Shown here in pieces: positions 1 through 5,167 of a DNA stretch of 5,167 nucleotides. A program made the translations under genes and the position numbers. Under the pieces are notes generated by a model. The model was given only the letters and a program-made list of their open reading frames with translations, made no database searches and was not told the origin of the DNA. Positions within the stretch are counted from its first letter, which is position 1; each line of letters starts with the position of its first letter. Source of the DNA: Candidatus Nanohalarchaeota archaeon (GTDB lineage Archaea > EX4484-52 > B79-G9); the NCBI GenBank assembly GCA_030594795.1, contig JAUVEK010000096.1, positions 1-5,167 on the forward strand, given 5' to 3'.

Positions 1-252
1 AAATACAGGAACGTATCATCAGTACAGGCATGCGACGCAGCAATAATAATATCAGGAAAAATAGGCACACTGAATGAATTCACAATAGCATACGACCTTG
101 GAAAAACGATAGGAATACTTGAAGGCACAGGCGGCATAACACAGCACCTGAAACAACTCATAGCAGACCTTAACAAAAAAACAAATGCAAAAATAATATA
201 TTCAAAAGAACCAAAAGAACTCATAGCAAATATTCTGGAGGCGCTCGAATGA
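1..252 (+). CDS. SLOG/LOG-like Rossmann-fold protein, 3' end only
   Basis: This is the C-terminal 83 residues of a protein whose start lies outside the window; it ends at TGA 250-252. Visible near its beginning are RN (residues 3-4), the strand DAAIII (12-17) and the loop SGKIGTLNEF (18-27). This loop is a variant of the PGGxGTxxE nucleotide-binding motif of the SLOG superfamily, which includes LOG phosphoribohydrolases and proteins once annotated as lysine decarboxylases. The later stretch GKTIGILEGTGGIT (residues 34-47) also fits this family. LOG enzymes remove the base from nucleoside monophosphates, but here Pro-Gly-Gly is replaced by Ser-Gly-Lys, so activity and substrate are uncertain. 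It overlaps pyrF by 4 bases (ATGA), which suggests co-transcription and coupled translation. Family membership is fairly sure; function is not. Confidence 0.7.
   Translation, partial: KYRNVSSVQACDAAIIISGKIGTLNEFTIAYDLGKTIGILEGTGGITQHLKQLIADLNKKTNAKIIYSKEPKELIANILEALE
237..241 (+). promoter_or_regulatory. Shine-Dalgarno site of pyrF
   Basis: GGAGG lies inside the end of the upstream SLOG-like gene, 7 bases before ATG 249. It supports this start and shows that pyrF is translated from a message that also carries the upstream gene. Confidence 0.75.
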
Positions 253-1097
253 CATTCACAGACCTTTTAATAAAAAAATCAGAAGAGACAAAGAGCATAG
301 TCTGCGCAGGGCTTGACCCTGTCCTCGAGAAAATACCACTGAAAGGCGGAACAGAGCAAAAGCTCACAAAATTCTTCCTTGACATCCTCGACGCAGCAGT
401 ATCAGAAAATGCAGTTCCTGCGATAGTCAAGCCAAACATTGCATTCTATGAGCAATACGGCTTTGAAGGCTTAAGAGCCCTTAAAAAAATAATCCCTGCA
501 TACCAGAAAAAAGGCATACCTGTGATTCTTGATGCAAAGCGCGCAGATATCGGCAAAACATCTGCTGCTTATGCAAAAAACCTATTTGACTTCTTTTGCG
601 CAGATGCAATCACAGTAGCCCCTTATATGGGCACAGATTCAGTATCCCCTTTTATAGAATACACTAAAAAAGACAAGGGAGTCTACGTCCTTGCAAGAAC
701 CTCAAACAAAGGGGCAGTTGATCTGCAGGACTTAAAAATTGATGGAGTGCCCCTATACATGAAAACAGCAGAAAAAATAACGCAATGGTCAGAGAATTCA
801 GGCGTAGGCGCAGTAGTCGGCGCAACCTACCCCAAAGAACTTGAAGCCATCTCAAGGTTCTTTGTAGAATCAAAAAAAGAAATACCTTTGCTCATACCCG
901 GCGTAGGCTCTCAGGGCGGCTCTGCGAGAGACGTGGTAGAAGCACTTAAAAACACCAAAAACCCATTATCAATTCACAGGATAAACTCATCTTCCGGAAT
1001 AATATACGCATACCAAAAGCAGGATACTGATGATTATGCCGGCGCAGCAGCAAAAGCAATAAAACAGCTAAACAAAGAAATCAACTTCAAAAACTAA
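249..1097 (+). CDS. pyrF: Orotidine 5'-phosphate decarboxylase, type 2
   Basis: The enzyme decarboxylates OMP to UMP, the last step of de novo pyrimidine synthesis, in the cytoplasm. The 282 residues are a usual length for the type-2 form (TIGR02127-like), longer than the short type-1 form. Visible motifs are GLDP (21-24), VKPN with K61, the catalytic LDAKRADIGKT with D95, K97 and D100, VAPYMGTDS (123-131), LARTSN (148-153) and the phosphate-loop PGVGSQGG (217-224). K61, D95, K97 and D100 match the known Lys-Asp-Lys-Asp array. One oddity is INSSSGIIYAY near the C-terminus (245-255): many family members have NSSRG here, with Arg touching the phosphate, while this protein has Ser249. The start ATG has GGAGG at 237-241, 7 bases upstream, and overlaps the stop of the SLOG-like gene. 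No pyrE or other pyr gene is in the window. Identity is very likely. Confidence 0.95.
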   Translation: MTFTDLLIKKSEETKSIVCAGLDPVLEKIPLKGGTEQKLTKFFLDILDAAVSENAVPAIVKPNIAFYEQYGFEGLRALKKIIPAYQKKGIPVILDAKRADIGKTSAAYAKNLFDFFCADAITVAPYMGTDSVSPFIEYTKKDKGVYVLARTSNKGAVDLQDLKIDGVPLYMKTAEKITQWSENSGVGAVVGATYPKELEAISRFFVESKKEIPLLIPGVGSQGGSARDVVEALKNTKNPLSIHRINSSSGIIYAYQKQDTDDYAGAAAKAIKQLNKEINFKN

Positions 1098-1147
1098 GCA
1101 ATTAGTAAGAATACAACTAAAACATAATCCCGCGAGGTTAATCATAC

Positions 1148-1672
1148 ATGAATAAAAATAATCCAAACAGGTCAATATTATTAATTTTGATTTTTTCTTA
1201 TCTAATTCTAATGTTTTTACCAATGTATTCACACACAGAAAGGATTTATGTTACATTAAAACCTTACGAATTTGATTTTTCAGATCCGTTAGTAAACGAA
1301 AGGGTATTTTATCTGTATAAACATGTAACTAAACAGACAACAGTTAAAACAAACGAAACACACACAATAACCAAAAATTACCCTATTGGAATCCTCATTA
1401 TTACATTTTCAATATTTTTTCTCTTTCTAGGTCTAAAAGAACACAAGTATCTTTATCTAAGTGCCTTGAGTTTGATGTTCATACCGATATTTTATTTATT
1501 TTTTCACGGGGAAATTATATCCGAATCACTATCTATCCCTGCGTATTTCTCGAAAAGTTATGGAAAAAGTGGTTTACTAATTGGAAGCTATTTTTCAATA
1601 CTACTTTCTGTTTTTGTTTTTATTTTAGCCTATAGAAACAGAAGAGAATCTTCAGGAAAGCACAAAAAATAA
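1148..1672 (+). CDS. Four-helix membrane protein of unknown function
   Basis: I do not recognise this 174-residue protein. It has four probable membrane helices at about residues 9-28, 78-97, 100-119 and 141-162. A polar, Thr- and Lys-rich loop (29-77) lies between the first two helices. The tail RNRRESSGKHKK (163-174) is strongly basic, so it probably stays in the cytoplasm; with four helices the N-terminus would then also be inside and the 29-77 loop outside. The ATG has GAGGT at 1134-1138, 9 bases upstream. It stops 15 bases before the next gene and probably forms an operon with it. The DNA is clearly AT-richer than pyrF or the helicase gene: bases 1201-1260 hold 15 G or C in 60. That could reflect acquisition or simply the Phe/Ile/Leu-rich composition of a membrane protein. 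No catalytic motif is visible. It is a real gene with good confidence; its role is unknown. Confidence 0.75.
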   Translation: MNKNNPNRSILLILIFSYLILMFLPMYSHTERIYVTLKPYEFDFSDPLVNERVFYLYKHVTKQTTVKTNETHTITKNYPIGILIITFSIFFLFLGLKEHKYLYLSALSLMFIPIFYLFFHGEIISESLSIPAYFSKSYGKSGLLIGSYFSILLSVFVFILAYRNRRESSGKHKK

Positions 1673-1673
1673 A

Positions 1674-1681
1674 GAGGTGAT
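1674..1681 (+). promoter_or_regulatory. Strong Shine-Dalgarno site, archaeal-type
   Basis: GAGGTGAT is fully complementary to the AUCACCUC tail usual in archaeal 16S rRNA. It begins one base after the stop codon of the four-helix gene and lies 6 bases before ATG 1688, so it fixes that start and supports an operon of the two genes. Confidence 0.8.
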
Positions 1682-1687
1682 AAATTT

Positions 1688-2287
1688 ATGTCTAATCAAC
1701 GTGATATGATAGAAACTATCGATTCTTCGGGCATTAAAAAAACCAGCTTCCCATCAAAACATAAAACGTATATTTTTGCAGGGTACTTTCTAATAATAAT
1801 CGCTATTTTTCTACCAGCCTTCAATTTTTATATATCTCATAGTATCTGGAATACTGTGTTATATTCATGGCCTTGCCTCATTATAATATTTATAGTTTTC
1901 CGTTGGCACAATACCAGATATATTATCACTCAAGATTCACTGATATGTAAAGGTATATTGCCTACAAAAAAAATTTCGTATAAAGAGATTCTTGAAGTGG
2001 AAAAGTACAACCTTCCCAAACGTAAGCTATCTGGATATGAATTTGACAGCACATCTGAAAAATACCGTCATCTTATGCCTAGTGGAGTCAAGTATCAACT
2101 TCAAACACTTGGCCGAATAGATCCTTCCTCGATCCCGACAAAAAATGGTAAAAGATATCGTTATTCTACAAGTGATAGAGGGCTTTTAATTACACTAAAG
2201 GACGGTAGTGCAGTATTTGTATCTCCCTCTAATCCAGAGACCTTTATTGCTGAAATAAACGATCGGTTGAGACAAAAAACTAATTAG
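1688..2287 (+). CDS. Two-helix membrane protein with PH-like C-terminal domain
   Basis: The 199-residue product has a polar N-terminus (1-27), two membrane helices at about 28-48 and 53-72, then a soluble tail rich in beta strands. The stretch HNTRYIITQDSLICKGI (74-90), followed by KISYKEILEVEK (95-106) and late by GLLITLKDGSAVFVSPSNPETF (165-186, ending in a segment predicted to be helical), resembles the bacterial PH-like family bPH_6 (formerly DUF1200). Between these lies an insertion of about 55 residues rich in Lys, Tyr and Ser. PH-like domains of this kind usually sit at the cytoplasmic membrane face, and their ligands are mostly unknown. Its Shine-Dalgarno site is excellent, and it follows the four-helix gene by 15 bases, so the two are probably made together. 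Like that gene it is AT-rich. The PH-like call rests on pattern memory and could be wrong; the membrane topology is clear. Confidence 0.75.
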   Translation: MSNQRDMIETIDSSGIKKTSFPSKHKTYIFAGYFLIIIAIFLPAFNFYISHSIWNTVLYSWPCLIIIFIVFRWHNTRYIITQDSLICKGILPTKKISYKEILEVEKYNLPKRKLSGYEFDSTSEKYRHLMPSGVKYQLQTLGRIDPSSIPTKNGKRYRYSTSDRGLLITLKDGSAVFVSPSNPETFIAEINDRLRQKTN

Positions 2288-2340
2288 CCAACTCGAAAAG
2301 TCAAGTTTTCATTCAAAACGACAAAAAAAGGCCAAAGACC

Positions 2341-2856
2341 ATGACACCAAAAACCCATGCAACATTCCACGAAGAACAGCAGTTCCGACAAACTTGGGTA
2401 TGGCTCTTCATCCTCCCGGGTTCCCTGATCGTATGGTATATCGCCATACAGGAACTGATTTTTAACAACACTGTCGGCAACAGCAACGCATCCGATACTA
2501 TGATACTCATACTCTGGGTCATGTTCGGCATACTATTTCCCATATTCTTCTACAAGCTAAAGCTGATAACAGAAGTGCGCAATAACGGCCTCTACATCCG
2601 CTACTTCCCCGTCCATCTCACCTTCAAAAAAATACCGATAGATAAAGAAACAAAACATTGGGTGCGCAGCTACAAGCCCATAACAGAATACGGCGGCTGG
2701 GGCATAAAATGGGGCCCCGGCGGCAAAACATACAATGTGAGCGGAAACAAGGGAGTCCAGCTCGAATTCAAAAACAAAAAGCGCCTCCTGATCGGGTCGC
2801 AAAAGCCGGAGCAGCTGGAAAGCGCAATCGGACAGTATTTGAAAAAGCAACGATAG
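2341..2856 (+). CDS. DUF6141-like membrane protein
   Basis: The 171-residue product has two membrane helices at about 18-38 and 52-72 and a cytoplasmic-looking beta-rich tail. The block YGGWGIKWGPGGKTYNVSGN (117-136), then GVQLEF (138-143) and KRLLIGSQKPEQL (147-159), matches what I remember of the DUF6141 family, whose function is unknown. The plan of helix pair plus beta tail ending in a 'ligand strand, then SxxPExL helix' resembles the preceding gene, so both may be PH-like. ATG 2341 is the first possible start after an in-frame stop at 2281-2283. No Shine-Dalgarno site is visible and the TATA-like sequence upstream is poor, so how it is expressed is unclear. Its base use is richer in G and C (33 of 60 in 2701-2760) than the two genes before it, which argues for a different history. 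The gap to the previous gene is 53 bases. Confidence 0.8.
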   Translation: MTPKTHATFHEEQQFRQTWVWLFILPGSLIVWYIAIQELIFNNTVGNSNASDTMILILWVMFGILFPIFFYKLKLITEVRNNGLYIRYFPVHLTFKKIPIDKETKHWVRSYKPITEYGGWGIKWGPGGKTYNVSGNKGVQLEFKNKKRLLIGSQKPEQLESAIGQYLKKQR

Positions 2857-2904
2857 AAATAGAAATCTATCCAGAGGCTTAACCAATAGATTCTCATTTT
2901 GCTT

Positions 2905-2912
2905 CATAGCCC
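2905..2912 (+). repeat. Left target-site duplication of the MITE
   Basis: CATAGCCC pairs with CATAGCCA at 3030-3037 on the other side of the 116-bp element, with 7 of 8 bases the same. Such 8-bp duplications are typical of IS6-family insertion. Confidence 0.55.
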
Positions 2913-2913
2913 T

Positions 2914-3029
2914 GGTGCTGTTGCATATGTCACTATCACTCGGCTTACTGATACCATTTATCTGTTTTTAGCCAAAATGTTTAAAACAGTAGCTGTCGGC
3001 ACAATTCACAATAGTTCTGCAACAGCACC
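2914..3029. mobile_element. IS6-like MITE (116 bp, no transposase)
   Basis: Both ends carry a perfect 12-bp inverted repeat, GGTGCTGTTGCA at 2914-2925 and its complement at 3018-3029. This closely resembles IS6-family ends (IS26 has GGCACTGTTGCAAA). Flanking direct repeats are CATAGCCC (2905-2912) and CATAGCCA (3030-3037), 7 of 8 bases alike, and 8 bp is the IS6 target duplication length. One extra T at 2913 separates the left copy from the repeat, so either the junction or the duplication has changed slightly. The inside has no room for a transposase. It holds a 7-bp inverted repeat (CTGTTTT 2962-2968, AAAACAG 2983-2989) and a TTTAAA motif that could be a TATA box left over from a parent element. 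It was probably moved by a full-length IS6-family copy elsewhere in the genome. Confidence 0.7.
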
Positions 3030-3037
3030 CATAGCCA
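3030..3037 (+). repeat. Right target-site duplication of the MITE
   Basis: CATAGCCA begins directly after the right terminal repeat and matches the left copy at 2905-2912 except for its last base. It ends 16 bases before the TATA box of the next gene. Confidence 0.55.
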
Positions 3038-3047
3038 TAGAAATACC

Positions 3048-3061
3048 CAAAAGTTTAAATA
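3048..3061 (+). promoter_or_regulatory. Archaeal promoter (BRE and TATA box), leaderless
   Basis: TTTAAATA at 3054-3061 is a near-ideal archaeal TATA box, preceded by a purine-rich stretch, CCAAAAG (3048-3053 plus neighbour), that could bind TFB. Its centre lies about 26 bases before ATG 3083, so transcription should start at or within a base or two of the ATG. No Shine-Dalgarno site lies between. This gives a leaderless message and is the best sign that the DNA is archaeal. Confidence 0.7.
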
Positions 3062-3082
3062 GTTTACTGTGAAGTAATAACT

Positions 3083-3658
3083 ATGGAAATATATTCAGGA
3101 AGTAAAGAGTCTACAATTAGAGTAGCTGCTACTGAACGTCCTTTGTTTAATATTCTAAGAGAAGGTATCACAGAAAATTCATACACTGATCCAGACCAAA
3201 CAGTATACGCATCCGGTGGAATAGGAAGATCATTTCCCTTAGCTCATGTATCTGGTTCAGAAGGGATACAAAAGCAACGAGAAGAGATAGATGAGATTTA
3301 TAATGAACTATGTCAGCTTGATTTTGTTGATGTTGGAGAATACGCTGGTGCTGAAGAGCATAACCCTGATTTTATTGAGATGACGAAAGGAGAAATACAA
3401 TTTTCTATGGGTCGCAAGGAGAGAACAGAAGAGTTACATTTTACAGGAGTCAAAAATAGAAAACAGGCGATTATAGTTACTGCTGCAACTTTAGGTATAT
3501 ATGGTCTATTAACGCCACAATATACAGAATGGGATGGTTTGATATCAGAATTAGATTATAGTATCAAGGCAGAAGGAACAGCGGAAGAACAAGCATTCGC
3601 TTCTGATCTTGATAGAAAATTAAGAGAAAAATATCAGTACTCACGCGAAACACAGTAG
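3083..3658 (+). CDS. Hypothetical protein with leaderless promoter
   Basis: I do not recognise this 191-residue protein. It is mostly soluble and charged. Residues 60-80 (GIQKQREEIDEIYNELCQL and on) look like an acidic amphipathic helix, followed by an acidic stretch rich in Glu and Asp (82-99). Residues 128-143 (QAIIVTAATLGIYGLL) are hydrophobic and could be a buried helix or a single weak membrane segment. The C-terminus (167-189) is again helical and charged. There is no signal peptide, Cys cluster or nucleotide-binding loop. It stands alone: the MITE and its own strong TATA box are upstream, and the helicase gene converges on it from the right. Its G+C is intermediate (22 of 60 in 3481-3540). 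An intact frame with a well-placed promoter makes it a probable real gene, perhaps restricted to a narrow lineage. Confidence 0.7.
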   Translation: MEIYSGSKESTIRVAATERPLFNILREGITENSYTDPDQTVYASGGIGRSFPLAHVSGSEGIQKQREEIDEIYNELCQLDFVDVGEYAGAEEHNPDFIEMTKGEIQFSMGRKERTEELHFTGVKNRKQAIIVTAATLGIYGLLTPQYTEWDGLISELDYSIKAEGTAEEQAFASDLDRKLREKYQYSRETQ

Positions 3659-3859
3659 TTAATTGTCAAGAACCATCAGTTTCCGCGCACATTGACTACT
3701 CGAAGCATACAGGGTCTGTTAAATAAAGTTTCCAATCTCACGCATATTCATCCCATCTCACGGATTGTGTGTATATTTCCCGCTCTAACTCGACAGTCGA
3801 CAAATATTCTCTGTAGCCATGGTGTGACATTAAGATTGAGTACAGAACAAAATTTAATT
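3659..3859. other. Noncoding gap between convergent genes
   Basis: This 201-bp gap separates the 3' ends of the orphan gene and the helicase gene. I see no convincing gene or hairpin terminator. On the helicase side the minus strand has a short T-run just after the stop (complement of 3849-3854) that might help to end transcription. The sequence CAGGGTCTGTTAAATAAAG near 3710 recalls the end of an insertion sequence, but no partner repeat is in the window. Confidence 0.4.
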
Positions 3860-5122
3860 CTATCTTCCGCGCCCAAAAGACTTTCTCCCTTCCCTGCCAA
3901 AGTTCCTGGAACTCTTGGGACTTCCGGAACCTCTGGAGTCTCCGGGGCCCCTGGAGCGAAAAGGGCCGCCTCTCCTATAATTCGGTTTATCCATAACCTT
4001 AATCTTCACCCTCTCAACATGAGGCATCTCTTCTTTGTATGCCTTCAGTGAGCGGTCGCTCATGACTTTGGTGAAATTATCATAATCCCTGCTCGAAAGA
4101 ATATTAATGGCCTTGCCTTCCTCGCCTGCTCTTGCAGTTCTGCCTATCCTGTGGATATACGACTTGCTGTCGCGCGGGATATCATAATTATATACATGCG
4201 AAACACCCTTGATATCAAGCCCTCTTGCAGCGACATCCGTGCACACAAGAACATAGACTCTCTTCTGCTCATTAAACTGCTTCATGACTCTCGTTCTCTT
4301 ATCCTGTGAAAACCCGCCATGTATAGCAAGAGCATCTATCCCTGAGTACCTGAGATTGCCTGCAACAAAATCCGTGTTTCTTTGCGAATTGCAAAAAACC
4401 ATGACCATCGCAGCCTTCTCCTCATTCAGGAGATGCACAAGCAGGGAAAACTTCATGTTGTCAGGAACATCATAATATACCTGCTCAAGCTTGCTGGAAT
4501 CAACATAAGACTCCACTGAAATATTAACAGGGTTTCTCATGTACCTGTGGGCAAGACGGCCCACGTCCCCTGAAATCGTAGCTGAAAACAAAAGAGTCTG
4601 CCTGTCTCGCGGGCACTCATTGGTTATCTTCTCAACATCCCTGATGAATCCCATATCAAGCATCCTGTCAGCTTCGTCAAAAACAAGAATACTGACACGG
4701 CTGAGGTTGATGCTCCTTCTCCCGATATGGTCAAGAATCCTGCCGGGTGTACCGACAACAACGTCAGCACTCTTCAGTTCCCTGAACTGCGGGCCAATTG
4801 ACACGCCGCCATAAACAGCAACAGTCTTTAGAGGCTTATGCTTCGAAAAACCCCTCAAAGATTCCGCAACCTGCAGAGCAAGCTCCCGGGTAGGTGTCAG
4901 CACCAGCGCTTGGATACCCTTGCCTCTGGAGCAATTCTGGATGATCCCGGATCCAAACACAAGCGTCTTTCCGGACCCTGTAGCAGAGCCGGCAACAACA
5001 TCCTGTCCTTTAATGACAAGAGGAATAGCTTTCATCTGAATATCAGTGGGTTCAGTAAACCTCTCTTCTTCTATTGATTTTAATATAGGCTCAATAAGGC
5101 CTAATTTTCTAAAACTTTCCAT
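3860..5122 (-). CDS. DEAD-box ATP-dependent RNA helicase
   Basis: The 420-residue product unwinds or remodels RNA using ATP, likely in ribosome assembly or RNA turnover. All core motifs are present in order: Q motif FTEPTDIQ (22-29, with F4 upstream), motif I ATGSGKT (47-53), Ia PTRELA (77-82), GG (105-106), Ib TPGR (125-128), II DEAD (149-152), III SAT (180-182), IV VMVFCNS (240-246), V TDVAARGLDI (295-304) and VI HRIGRTAR (324-331). The last 40 or so residues are rich in Arg, Gly and Ser (RRGG, SRGPG, FGRGR), a flexible RNA-binding tail found in many bacterial and archaeal members. The start has a partial Shine-Dalgarno, GTGAT (complement of 5128-5132), 5 bases upstream. A TATA-like TTAAAC lies about 40 bases upstream at the window edge. 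It resembles RhlE/CshA-type proteins, but I cannot choose a subfamily. The gene is complete and stands alone, convergent with the orphan gene. Confidence 0.95.
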   Translation of the reverse strand: MESFRKLGLIEPILKSIEEERFTEPTDIQMKAIPLVIKGQDVVAGSATGSGKTLVFGSGIIQNCSRGKGIQALVLTPTRELALQVAESLRGFSKHKPLKTVAVYGGVSIGPQFRELKSADVVVGTPGRILDHIGRRSINLSRVSILVFDEADRMLDMGFIRDVEKITNECPRDRQTLLFSATISGDVGRLAHRYMRNPVNISVESYVDSSKLEQVYYDVPDNMKFSLLVHLLNEEKAAMVMVFCNSQRNTDFVAGNLRYSGIDALAIHGGFSQDKRTRVMKQFNEQKRVYVLVCTDVAARGLDIKGVSHVYNYDIPRDSKSYIHRIGRTARAGEEGKAINILSSRDYDNFTKVMSDRSLKAYKEEMPHVERVKIKVMDKPNYRRGGPFRSRGPGDSRGSGSPKSSRNFGREGRKSFGRGR

Positions 5123-5167
5123 AATCTATCACGATTCCTGTGATTAAGTAGAAACAGTTTAACCAAT

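Noticed and set aside
2852..2871. GATAGA and TCTATC form a 6-bp hairpin over the stop of the DUF6141-like gene.
   Set aside because: The stem is short and AT-rich, has an 8-base loop, and no T-run follows, so it is not a credible terminator.
2557..2907. A minus-strand frame of 116 codons opposite the DUF6141-like gene.
   Set aside because: The plus-strand protein has clear membrane helices and family motifs; the opposite frame is a shadow.
3708..3730. GGGTCTGTTAAATAAAG looks like the end of an insertion sequence.
   Set aside because: No inverted partner, target duplication or transposase remnant is visible in the window, so it may be chance.
3895..3970. Low-complexity, partly repeated GGA/CCT-rich sequence.
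   Set aside because: It is explained by the Arg/Gly/Ser-rich tail codons of the helicase on the minus strand.
3692..4051. A plus-strand reading frame of 119 codons across the end of the helicase gene.
   Set aside because: It starts with TTG, has no promoter or ribosome site, and its second half is the antisense of the repetitive Arg/Gly tail.
5158..5167. TTTAACCAAT at the window end resembles CTTAACCAAT at 2878-2887.
   Set aside because: A shared 9-base stretch without further similarity around it is probably chance.

Overview
The window looks like a piece of an archaeal chromosome, possibly from a DPANN-type lineage, though the lineage is only inferred. Three things point to Archaea. One promoter has the form of an archaeal TATA box, TTTAAATA, placed so that transcription would start at or next to an ATG (leaderless). 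One ribosome binding site, GAGGTGAT, is fully complementary to the usual archaeal 16S tail. An IS6-like terminal repeat pair is also present, but that family occurs in bacteria too. No rRNA, tRNA or CRISPR is visible.

Left part (1-1097): the 3' end of a SLOG/LOG-like Rossmann protein gene runs in from the window edge. It overlaps by 4 bases the start of pyrF, a type-2 orotidine 5'-phosphate decarboxylase that makes UMP. The two are probably translated together. PyrF keeps its Lys/Asp catalytic array but has Ser where I expect the phosphate-binding Arg.

Middle part (1148-2856): three small membrane protein genes lie on the same strand. The first two, a four-helix protein and a two-helix protein with a bacterial-PH-like tail, are AT-rich, closely spaced and have good Shine-Dalgarno sites. 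The third, a DUF6141-like protein, has the same plan of two helices plus a beta-rich tail but is more GC-rich. No function can be assigned to the set; the PH-like tails suggest work at the membrane face.

Right-middle (2857-3859): a 116-bp element with perfect 12-bp inverted ends and near-perfect target duplications looks like an IS6-derived MITE without transposase. Just after it lies the TATA promoter and an unrecognised 191-residue gene. A 201-bp noncoding stretch separates that gene from the convergent helicase gene.

Right part (3860-5122, minus strand): a complete DEAD-box RNA helicase with all core motifs and an Arg/Gly-rich tail. I found no clear defence cluster or other complete new system; the most unusual items are the MITE beside an orphan leaderless gene, the PyrF substitution, and the group of membrane-PH-like genes.
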